Origin: Alectoria sarmentosa
Taxonomy: Eukaryota > Ascomycota > Lecanoromycetes > Lecanorales > Parmeliaceae
Assembly (NCBI GenBank): GCA_009733775.1
Contig: WOGZ01000017.1
Location: 62,001 to 126,000 of the forward strand
Length of the DNA: 64,000 bases
Direction of reading: 5' to 3'
Shown: positions 1 through 9,321 of the stretch, piece by piece
Position numbering within the stretch: position 1 is the stretch's first letter
How the letters are laid out: each line of letters begins with the position of its first letter
Program-made: the position numbers and the translations under genes
Notes under the pieces: model-generated
What the model was told of the DNA's origin: nothing
Databases searched by the model: none
What the model saw: the letters and a program-made list of their open reading frames with translations, nothing else

Positions 1-1047
1 ACACGCCCACGATGGGCGTCCCGTCGATCTCGGGCGATGTTTCCGCCGTCTTTGGGGAGCCCATGTCGTTGGCTTTGTACATGTAGTCCATGGAGTTGCG
101 GTATTCCGTGGTCGGGGCTGATTGGTACTGTTGTCTCTTCTTGCGTCTCCGGAGGAGGAAGAAAGCTAGTGCGATCAGAGCGATCAGGGCGACACCGCCG
201 GCGACGCCTCCGCCAACTTCGGCGCCGAGATGGCTTGACGAGGATGCGGGAAGAGCGGTTGGTGAGGTGGTTTGCAGTATTGCACTCGTCGCTGTACTGA
301 GGCCACCACCAGCTGCGGAGGTTATTACGGAGACGATGGAGATGATACTGACGAGATTCGTTGGGGACGGGATTGCAGTATCACTTCCAGCGGTTTTGGT
401 AAACGATGTCAACGTCAACGCTAATGTCGATGTTGAAAGAGGTGTTGTCGAAGTTGATGTAGATGATGATGTCGACGTAGTTTCACTAGACGTCGTGTCT
501 AAGTTGCCGGGTTTTCCGATTATGCTAGCTGTAGCTGCTGCAGGGCCAGTAGTACTTATCGAGGCCACAGAAGCCCCCTTGGACAATGAGAAGAAGTCAT
601 TGGAGTTGGTGCTATCGCAACAGACGTTGGATGCGTTTCGGTTGTGGTCGCAGCACCAATCACCCCCGTGACCTGAACATTGAAGAACAGCCTGGTCTCC
701 AGCGTCGGTATTGTCTATCAACTGATCAGCGCACACATAGCGACGAACGGTCAAACATGGCAGTGCGAACCATCGGTGCATATCTCCGGGCAGCCCGAGG
801 ATTGCCACGTCTGATCGGTACATGTGTAACGGCCGTAGTATTGCTCATTCTCGAGATAGCAGAGGCCATTGGACAGACACTGCCAATTGAGCGGACAGCA
901 GAGACCCTCGACGTCAGCAGAGCAAGGGTAATCTGATGCTGAAATATCGCCGTTGGGATAGTAGCAAGTTTGAGTGAGAACGATGTGGGGCAGTAGGATC
1001 CAGCTAGCGCATACTGCGCCCCACTGGAAAGTCAATGACAGCTTCAT
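1..1047 (-). CDS. Cys-rich single-pass membrane protein, partial, with frame break
   Basis: The ATG at 1047 opens a signal peptide (hydrophobic to about residue 25), followed by a cysteine-rich ectodomain (CCPLNWQC, GCPEIC), a second Cys block (GGDWCCDHNRN, VCC), a long Ser/Thr-rich stalk, one transmembrane helix (about 150-215 on the plus strand) and a basic stop-transfer tail RRRKKRQQ. The gene runs off the left edge. This layout fits fungal wall-associated or stress-sensor-like one-pass proteins; no specific family name can be supported. The frame changes near 750-756: the signal-peptide frame hits TGA just after SHCHV, while the conserved second block (RRYVCADQ) lies in another frame. No good intron fits; one missing base would restore continuity, so this is either a sequencing error or a real lesion. 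Confidence 0.6.
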
Positions 1048-1825
1048 AACATGGTGGCACCAGTGACGTCGTCAATGGCAGGAGATGAAGATACTAGGTA
1101 CTGTAGTAGGTGAGGATTGTTACTTTAGACGGAGAGAAAGGAAAAGAAGAGACGTGATGCAAATTGCAAGGAAACTATGTAAGGAAACTGCAGGCTTGTT
1201 TGAATGTTTCGGGAACGTGCAGGACAGGCTTGTTCGATGATCAAACGTCGCATGAGGATAGCCCCCAATCGAGCGTCTCCGCCGGAAGCCAAGCCCGCAG
1301 CAACCTATCGCAGTCGTCGAATTCATTGCGAATACGGGAAAAAAGGAGCAAGGTAGGAATGTTGGTAATTGAAGGAGGTCTCACCCTTCCGCTTCTTGTA
1401 GAGTATTGGTCATGTGTACTTATGTCCAGTATACCTCATGTGTGACGTGCGTATGGGTGACAGTGTGTGGAGGGGATCGTCAATATTGAGGCGCAGCATA
1501 CCTACTTTACCCATTCTCACCTTAGGCGACCTGCTTTGATAAAGTGTCTAGTGGCCTCGGTGGCTTGGAGATCTGCTACTGAATTGCCCTGAGTGCACTG
1601 GCTTCCGCTGACCTGCCTGGATGCATATCGAGGATAAAATGTAATCATGTTGAGCTACACAGTAAACCTCGCAGAGTCGATTGGTCTATTCTCTACGCTG
1701 CCAGCTCGTAGCTAAAAGGTCTGAGCACAGTTAAGCTCGAGATCAAGCCACACATGCTCATAGGCAAAGCAAGACGTCGCAAATTCCTTTTCGCTCCAGA
1801 ACCTTTGCTGCTTCTGCAATCTCTA
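1048..1825. other. intergenic, no gene seen
   Basis: This lies between the start of the membrane-protein gene and the 3' end of the F-box pseudogene. Short open frames here have no recognisable motif or good splice context. It should hold the promoter of the leftward membrane-protein gene. Confidence 0.5.
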
Positions 1826-3139
1826 TCACCTGCTTAGGATTCTTTCTCCCGCAGATCTCATGTCGGAAAGTCTATCCATATACTCAGCTTCCACCAGTCG
1901 AGTCCGCCAAGCTCTTTCCTTGCACCACAGTGCACAACTCATCCTTGGATTAGAGCCTTTCCAACGCTTGGCGTCGACAAAGAACAGACCCCTTTTAGCG
2001 TAGGCCGATGGCTTCTTTGCTACCACAGAGAATGGAAGTGTACACCCATTCATAGTCTCAATACATGTCTCACCCTCCGCGAGCGCTTTGATTGTCCACT
2101 GGTCCGAGACGACTTCTTGATCTTCTGGAAGGCAGATGAAAAAGCGGTCGGTTTGGTCGATCGCTATAGGCCCAAATGGCATAGCCTATGTTGATGCCTC
2201 AAGAACGTTGCGTCTGTTGAGACTTGCGGATAGTCCTTGGCCGCCTGCGTGTAAGACTGAGATACGCTCTGCGACGGGAAAGCTGATAGCGTCTTTGAGA
2301 AGGCATATGGCATTCACGATAGTAGCGGCAAGCTCCTCGGAATCATTGATGTAATCTCTCCGACCAGGTGTCCAGCCAGGGTCGCGTAGGCCTGCTTGAC
2401 CAGTAGCCAAGATAGAGCCTGGCAGGCAGCTCACAATGAGCGTCTCCAAGAACGGTGCAACCACAGGCTTAAGGTGTGACCGAAACTCACTTGAGTCAAA
2501 AGCGCTGTATCCGCTCATGAAAATCGCCGGGCACATCATGGTGAGGCAGAGGCGTGGGTGTTGCAATCGTGGGAGTATCGCACGAAGATCATCGCAAAGA
2601 TGCACAGGTCTGGGCGCAGGTTCATCTTAATCTTTGGTATCAACTTCCACGTTGACGCAAGCTTCTGGTAGGGCTTTGATGATCTTCGCTATGGTCGACC
2701 TGGGAATGCAGAAGCCGCGAGCCTATGTCTTAGTCGAAACGGTTAGGGAGAACGTCGTCATCTTGACCATGCTTGATATCTTGTCGGGAAGCTGCTGCAA
2801 GAGATGCCAAAGTGCATTCGAATTCCGGCTCCCATAGCGCTTCAACCTCTGCTCGTCTCTGTCCGTCTTAGCTGGTTCCACGGGATCAATGGTGACGGTC
2901 AAGGATCGAAGAAGAGGACCGTGTGGCGTTTTATAGCATCGAACAAAAGCCCCTAGGTTTGAGTCTGTGAGGAGAACGTCACGGTAAAGGATGGGCAGCC
3001 CCGTGTCATGCCATGTCTCACAGCACAACAGGAATTGTAAGAAAGAATATGCGCCTGAGGTCACCTTGACCTCTAGCAAGAGGCTTAAGAGAATCTCATT
3101 ATGCAACCTTTCGAATGGTGACGGTGATAGCATTGCCAT
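1826..3139 (-). pseudogene. F-box protein pseudogene, RIP-like stops
   Basis: One continuous minus-strand frame from ATG 3139 to the TAA/TAG end near 1826 reads as a fungal F-box protein: N-terminal F-box-like start (FERLHNEILLSLL), then the usual body (FLLCCETWHDTGLPILYRD, RSLTVTIDPVEPA, HLCDDLRAILPRLQH). The frame never shifts over 1.3 kb but is cut by three stops: TAG at 2723-2725, TAA at 2627-2629 and TAG at 2186-2188. Each equals a CAG or CAA glutamine codon changed by C to T in a CpA context, the signature of repeat-induced point mutation. The two TAG stops sit in the same local context (ACA TAG GCT). F-box proteins of this type normally act as substrate adaptors in SCF ubiquitin ligases; this copy cannot encode the whole protein. 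The alternative of introns covering the stops is unlikely, since the flanking sequence stays protein-like and in one frame. Confidence 0.7.
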
Positions 3140-3742
3140 GGCTGGAACATTCTATCTGAGATCGAAGGAGAGGATCCTTACTCTCGTAAGGACGAAGTAG
3201 ATGAGAGTTCCGAAGTTCGGTAGGAGTTTACGATACCGATGATACTTGATCCGGATACACTAGTGGAGCTTGGCATAGCGAGGAAAGAAGTCCCCTCAGA
3301 ATCAGGCTTTTTGTTGCAAGCAGTGCTATCCAATCAGCGAAACAAACATGCAAATACTCAAGATAGCAACACAAGTCAGAACCCACCTCCGCTCTCACAG
3401 GATCTAAATGGCTTGGTTCCGTCGTTGAGAAAGGCTCCAAGGGCATCATTTCTCACTGTGTACTAGTAGGCCTTGCTATCTATTCCCTACTGAGTCTCTC
3501 CCAATGTGTCTTGTTTTCAAAGCGATACAACTTTCTCCGGTGCAGAAAGTCCTAATATCACTGCTCTATTGCTTTTCGAACAAGGTTCGGTTGCCAAATT
3601 GACTAACTAGGTTTTCTGAGCCCGACAGTGGTGGAGAGTTGAAACTCTTAATTACGGCGTAATGAGGTTCTATATTCGGTGATGATATATAGACTTAGCT
3701 AGCGCTGGGAGTGTCACTGCTTCGGGCCTTGATGCCTGTTGC
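3140..3742. other. intergenic, no gene seen
   Basis: Between the F-box pseudogene start and the 3' end of the BTB gene. A short minus-strand frame at 3228-3449 has no motif and is not supported. Confidence 0.5.
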
Positions 3743-4591
3743 TCATTGAGAAGGGAAAGTTAGGCCATCTTCATCATCATCATCATCATCATTATCACAA
3801 TCTTGATTTTCTGGTGACGGCCAGCCTTGGATCTCTTGGCCACGCATGTATGAGATAACGTCGATAACCCACTTGATGTTATCTGCAGCGACTTCCTCAA
3901 GATCGGGGCGAGCGGCGAACATTTCCCAATTCCAGTAACCAAACAAAGCAGCAATTGTGCGTATGCCGTGATCCGAATCTAGGGTCAATGAGTAGATCCA
4001 TGGAAGGGTTTCCAAGAAGTCCGCAATATCTTGCTCAGCCGGCACTGCTTTAGATTCGTGCAGGCATTTCTTGAACTTGTTCAGAGCCTCTAGCTTCATG
4101 CCCTGCAAGTCGTAACGATCCCCCATCTGGTACATGTGTACGTTGATAGACAGCTTTGATGTGTAGGTCTCGCTGGTCCCGTTTATAGAGAGTGAGTTGT
4201 CATCATAGCTGAGCAAGTAGGAATACTGTAGCATTCGGCGGACCATGAAGGGACCGTACTCCGTCATGTCGGACTCTCGAATTGTAGCTTCCTAAAACGA
4301 TCATGAGCGCCAGACTACCACCAGTTCCGTGGTAAAGACTTGCCTTGAACTTGCCATTACAAGCTGCAGTGAAATAAGTAGATCGAGCCCAGAGGACAAA
4401 GCTATGGGCCTTTTCTGTAGTGGAAGGGCCGGTCTTCAGAGTCCAATCAGCATGCTCGCGGCTTTCGTAAAGGCTACTTGGTAGTCAGCAAACTTGCGTT
4501 TTCACATACTTGAGTCGAATACATACCGTTGAATGCTTTTCCCCAGCTCTTCCAGAGAAGGCTTTGACTGAGTTTGACTACTTGTTATCAT
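3743..4591 (-). CDS. BTB/POZ domain protein
   Basis: Three exons: 4591-4527, 4473-4344 and 4291-3743 (247 aa). The first intron (4474-4526) is canonical, with donor GTATGT and branch GCTGAC. The second (4292-4343) is a GC-AG intron with donor GCAAGT. Splicing rebuilds the BTB core: YESREHADWTLKTG, then the VLWARSTYF segment, CNGKFK joined to EATIRESD, VRRMLQYSYLLSY, and MYQMGDRYDLQGMKLEALNKF. Fungal proteins of this kind are usually Cul3-type adaptors or orphan BTB proteins; the substrate is unknown. The C-terminus ends in a run of Asp encoded by an ATC repeat (about 3769-3795). An in-frame upstream ATG at 4708 could extend the N-terminus by 39 residues; I chose 4591 because it lies nearest the splice-supported core, but this is not certain. 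Confidence 0.8.
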
Positions 4592-4745
4592 AAACTCGAT
4601 GTTGGTCTTTGTGTGTACGAAGGAAGAGAATCTGGCAAGATCGAGATGGTTGGAAAATGAGAATTTTCGTCTGTTACACAAGATGATGGGCCTTGGTAGG
4701 AAAGTCATATGATCTCGGGACGGATATTTACTTGAATACAGCCGG

Positions 4746-5669
4746 CTACCGCTTCGGCGTGGAGTGAATTAGTGCCCATTCATGGTTATCAATGGAGAAA
4801 TTCCTTTTCAGTGACGTTCCAATCTCATATCGGATCAGGTTACAGGTTTCCAAGAAGGACACAATATGGAGACAAGTATACAACATCTCTTGTTCAGAGA
4901 TCTCAAAGGACAGTTGTTTCAGGGGGTTACTGCACTTGTTTTTTAGTCGATGGCCAAATTTTGACATTGAAAAAGGCAAGCAATACAATTTAAAACGTCC
5001 TGACTGTTCCAGTCCAGGGCGGACATTGGTCAAGCTTCGGCTGACAACAAAAAGCTCGAGGATATCCGCTTCTCTCTTCATTGAAATATCACATCTAAGA
5101 GTCTCCACGACTGACAACGGAATAGACAAGATCCCCTTAATTGCTCGTGTTCCTTCGCTTGCAGTCCGGACATGGCCTCCAAATGCGAGATTATTCTGCT
5201 TGGTCGAGCCTTGGCTAGAAACAACAAACAAGGCTCAGCCCATACCGTACATCGGAACGAGTAATTCCATGCTATCACAAGAAAAGGACCGGACGGTGCA
5301 CCAGAAAGCCTCAGCTGGGAAAGCGGTCGCATTAGTATCGAGACATGGATGCTTGCAGAGGACAGAAAACGGGATGGGGGTGGAGAAGTATCGAGAGCTA
5401 ACATTTCCTAGGTACGCGTTAGGGCTCGGGTGGTGCGGGGACTCCCTTACGCTAGATTTAGGCGTTCTTCGGGGGGGTAATCTGGCGACTAAGGTACTTA
5501 CTTTAGGGGTGGCTTTATTATGGCATAGGCCAAGACTCCTCGAAGGCTCGAAAATTGCTTTTAGTGCTTCTTTCGTCATAGACATCGTCCCTGCCGCAGA
5601 ATTGGGCATGAGCCTCTTCCCAACGGTGAGCCAAGCTAAGAATTGAAGTGGAAAAGATAGCCGATCCAT
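4746..5669 (-). CDS. unresolved coding-like region, hypothetical protein
   Basis: Several minus-strand frames look protein-like but I could not join them cleanly. ATG 5669 opens a 56-codon exon ending at a perfect donor GTAAGT (5501), with acceptors at 5408 (CCTAG) or near 5320 (branch TACTAAT, TTTCCCAG). Further on, one frame from about 5231 to 4746 reads without stops for 160 codons (FKLYCLPFSMSKFG, NPLKQLSFEISEQEMLYTC, NFSIDNHEWALIH) and has ordinary amino-acid composition. I recognise no family. An overlapping long plus-strand frame (4792-5646) is taken as its shadow. It could be one multi-exon gene or a decayed one. Confidence 0.3.
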
Positions 5670-5948
5670 GAGCTGGCATTTGGGGAGCTATGCACTGTGA
5701 CTCTAGGCGCTAGTGCTCTTGATGGGACGTGATTGATGGATGGGAACGCGGTCGATGTCATCGCGCTTCGGCATGGAGTTTGGCATCTACGCCTCTTGCT
5801 TTCAGTTTGCTTTCCTCGCTTATAGACACCTTGCACCAACGTCTCACTCGGTTGACCGTAAATCAGTCAGTCAGGGTCGTCTTGGAGTCGAAAGGGTCCC
5901 CCCAGCACAGTCTCCAATCTCCTTCTGAGCGTCCGCACCAAAAGCAAC

Positions 5949-6573
5949 ATGCATCTTCACACTTCAGCTTTCGCGCTCCTTCTTTGCTGTCTCTTCTCTC
6001 TAATTGCAGGGACAACCGCTGAAGTAGGCTGCCCCCCGCCCCCGCCATACCCCCATCTTCCTTCTTTTGTCCATCTTTTTGTCTTTCCGATCTAGTCGAT
6101 AGACTAACCATCCCCCTTGCTAGATCCATCGTCGCAACCCCGGTTGCCTCTGTCTCAAGCCCCGTCAAGCCAGCTCCAGCCTGAGCTCCAGCTCCTCATC
6201 TACCACCTCAACCAGCGTGTCGTCCTCCTCATCTCCTACCTCAACTAGCGTGTCTTCCACCTCATCTTCTACCTCAACCAGCGTATCCTCCGCCTCATCT
6301 TCTTCCTCAACCAGCGTGTCTTCCACCTCATCTCCTACCTCAACCAGCTCGTCCTCCACCACAGCCATCGCCATAGGCGGTGGCGAGGCTGGGGGCGGAG
6401 GAGGCGCATCAGGCGGTGGCGCCAATCCAGCCATATCCGCAGGCAGCGTGGGAGACACGACTACTATGACGTCGTCTTCGAGTAAAGCTGGCGCTGCGCC
6501 AAAGGCGACAGGCGAGGCGAACGCAAGAGCTTGGGCTATTGGTGCTGCAGGATTGGTTGTTGGGATACTGTGA
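5949..6573 (+). CDS. small GPI-anchored Ser/Thr-rich cell wall protein
   Basis: Two exons, 5949-6023 and 6124-6573 (174 aa), with a GT-AG intron 6024-6123 (branch CTAAC, acceptor TTGCTAG). The first exon encodes only the signal peptide (FALLLCCLFSLIAGTTA). The mature start has a short CLC motif, then four to five degenerate Ser/Thr repeats built on TSTSVSSTSS, a Gly-rich linker, and a C-terminal hydrophobic tail (AWAIGAAGLVVGIL) after a small-residue stretch, as expected for GPI attachment. Such proteins are heavily O-mannosylated and sit at the plasma membrane or cross-linked in the wall. No enzymatic domain is present. The repeat DNA is a good candidate for length variation between strains. 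Confidence 0.7.
6196..6360. repeat. coding minisatellite, about 33 bp units
   Basis: Repeated units of the form cctcaaccagcgtgtcttcc follow each other with small changes inside the Ser/Thr-rich gene. They encode the TSTSVSS repeats. Confidence 0.7.
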
Positions 6574-7647
6574 GCTGGCGGAGCGGTGGAAAATGCTGGA
6601 CCGAGATGGTGAGCTGTGGGGTTGGAATTGGATGGATAGAGACGTGAGGTCGCGTGGCGCCGTCTTCAAGCACGTGCTGCTCGATGATTGTCTTTGTTGG
6701 AGTGCCACAGACCCTTTTTTTGGAAGGCTTTAGATGTGCCCAGTTCACGTTGTGTACTAGGAGGCCTGTGTATTAGGAGGCCATTGTGGGATCAATGTTC
6801 GATAGGTCCACATGCTCTTACACTTCATGATGCATATTCTCTTGACTGGCCGCAAATGAATGGCGCTCGAAGGGTCAATACGCCTGATTCATTTCGTTCT
6901 GCATTCGAAAATGCATGTCTTGCAACCTCTGACTTTGTGCTCATGAATCTCTTTGAAGACTGTAGTGTCTATGAGCTATTGCATGCCTTGTTGTCAGTCA
7001 TAGTAAATGATCTGGACTAACATAGGCATCAGAAAACAGAAAACGATAGGATCTTTAGGCGAGCAACTTACCTTGGATATTATGACAGGCTTCGACAATT
7101 AATGGAGGAGACACTTCTACGTCAGCGGTAGATATCCAGTAGCGTGTTGGGCCAGGGGCGGTTATCAGCGTCCATCCGCCACGTCCTTGCCGCATTCTTT
7201 CTACCCGATTCCGGGTCGAGACGCATATATGTGTGTGGAGACTGTCGATCTCGGAATACCGCTTGAGGCAGCCTTCAACATCCTACCCGCTCCCTCGCCA
7301 GAAGCTTCCCTAACTATTCATCTGCAAAACATTCCTCTTCTGCTTCGTCGACCGGAAGAATCCAGCCCAGAAGGAGATGCCCAAGCACTCCATCTCTCCT
7401 GATTTCTTCGTACAGCGTTGTTTTGACGCAGTAGCGCTCCTCTTGTGGTATTATCCTCACCACTCGCTGTTTGAAGGCCTGCAAGCTTGATCAAATAGGA
7501 CTAGGATTGTTGTGGAGTAGACATTTGAGATGGATCAGCGGCGCTGAGCAATCAGCTTTGAGGAAATAATGTCAAGAAAGAATATCCAAATCATTGGCAG
7601 CTTTAGGACAAGCGTCCACCCCGACCTCGTAATGAGGACATGCTGTA

Positions 7648-7883
7648 CGGTGTGGATTACTCAATGTGAGCCACGCCGTTTTGTTTGTTTCCGCAGTAGC
7701 TTAACCGTGACTTTGGGTGGATCGCCCGCTCAAATCGAAGAACAGTCATTTAATCTTGCGGTGTGGGGACTGGAGTATAGTTGATGCGAGTCGCGCCGCT
7801 TCGTGTGTTTATGCTGTGTTCTGGCCTTGCAATTAACAGTGATGAAATCGAATCGTCCGCTCGTATCAAAGAATAGTCATTAT
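7648..7883. repeat. diverged tandem duplication, two copies of about 105-125 bp
   Basis: Copy 1 (7648-7752) and copy 2 (7759-7883) both begin cggtgtgg and share in order gagccacgccg/gagtcgcgccg, a tgtttgttt/tgtgtgttt block, and cgcccgctc..aaagaa..agtcat. Many differences are transitions. No coding role is seen. Confidence 0.55.
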
Positions 7884-8830
7884 TGGCGGAGGTTGCTCCG
7901 TGATATGCCTCTCAAAATCTCTATGAAGTGGCAAGATGTGAGGACAGATGTTGAATGTATGGTGTAAGAAATGGAAGTTTTAAATCCAAGATGCTACTGA
8001 GTGGAAAAAAGAGACTTGAGTGCGCTAGGCCTAATGGGGAGATTACATTGAAGTGGAATGCTGTCAGTTCAATTACAATTCAATCCAATTTCGTTGCGAA
8101 ACCTGCCCAATAGTTCAACCTTAATTCGTATATATAATCACAAATATGTCCAATAAATCCAAGACAGCCAGCTCCATGCCTCAGATTGTAAATTCTATGA
8201 CGCTGAGATATGTGACATGGCCGTCTGCACCGAGGTTCCATGTACTGTTCTGTGCGGATTTAGTGCACGGCGCTTCAACAACGAGTCGTTTGGCATACCT
8301 CCATTTGACGCAGCCGATGAATTTGGAGGAACAAATTTCGATGGTACGACGAGAAGCAAGCCGGCTAGGCAGGCCCCTGAACTCGTAGCACATGACGAAG
8401 ACCACGACATGACGCGGTTGATGAAAGGTGAGGAAAGATCACCCATGTGAGAACGGGAGGTAGAGCATAATTGCGTCGGGCGATAACAGCAAACCACAAG
8501 CGCGGCATGTAGTTGAAAGCTCGATGTCGACATCCGTCGACCGGACCTTCCCCATTTATGTTGTGCAGATCTCTCTAGTGACACTGAGCGCCATTCCTTG
8601 CGTCGCTCGAGTAGGCAGTCGCCAGACACCAAAGGGTGAGAGCCAACCCTCGAGTGTTCGTTAGGTCCTGCCCATTGACCTCCATTTGGGTGAGGTGGAC
8701 AGTACGGGTATGTCGATTGAGTAGACCTTGATACCGGCTCGGTACCCACGCTTTCAACCTTCAGTGGTTAAAATTTGTCTGAGTGTTGCAAAAAATGAAG
8801 AATCGGCTCGAATGTGTATTCCGTGGCAGC

Positions 8831-8878
8831 AGCCTCTCTCTCTCTCCCCCCCCTCCTTTCTCTCTCCTTCTCCCCATC
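8831..8878. repeat. CT-rich low-complexity tract
   Basis: A run of CTCTCT followed by a C8 homopolymer and mixed C/T. No gene overlaps it. Confidence 0.8.
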
Positions 8879-9321
8879 ACTCCCAAGTCAGATATGCGAA
8901 GCCAAAGGCAGTCTTATGGACGAAGAGTGTTTTCTTGGACGCCGATAATGTTCAATAGCAAAGGTCTTCTACGCAACAACTGCCCCTCTTCTGGTAACAC
9001 GCCTAGTATTTGATACTCTGAAATGTATTGCTCTTCGTTATTTGCGGACACTTGCCTCCGCTATATACATATCACCACCCCGAGCTAGATTTCCCCAATA
9101 TGGTATGTTCTAAAACAATAGAGAAAAAACTAGCCCTTTTCTGGTACAGGAGAGCGTAGATGGTGCTGCTCACGCAAGGCGATGCTCCAGCCATTCAAGC
9201 AAGAAGAGAAACTCCAGTCCAACCATCATGGTTGGAATCTAATGCACCTTTGACGGCCATTTGCTTAGAAAACAGAACGTCACACATTGCAGACACACGT
9301 ATGCCGGGACACTTCACAAGG

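Larger units (their letters stand above)
6574..9321. other. 2.7 kb intergenic, no supported gene
   Basis: No frame here shows a recognisable domain or consistent splice structure. It contains a diverged tandem duplication (7648-7883) and a pyrimidine-rich tract (8831-8878). A 184-codon minus-strand frame at 8195-8749 is arginine/serine rich without motif and is likely chance. Confidence 0.5.

Noticed and set aside
4792..5646. 284-codon plus-strand open frame
   Set aside because: No motif, odd composition, and it overlaps a minus-strand frame with better coding look and splice sites.
8195..8749. 184-codon minus-strand open frame
   Set aside because: Ser/Arg rich without domain, start context or homolog-like blocks; overlapping frames are equally long.
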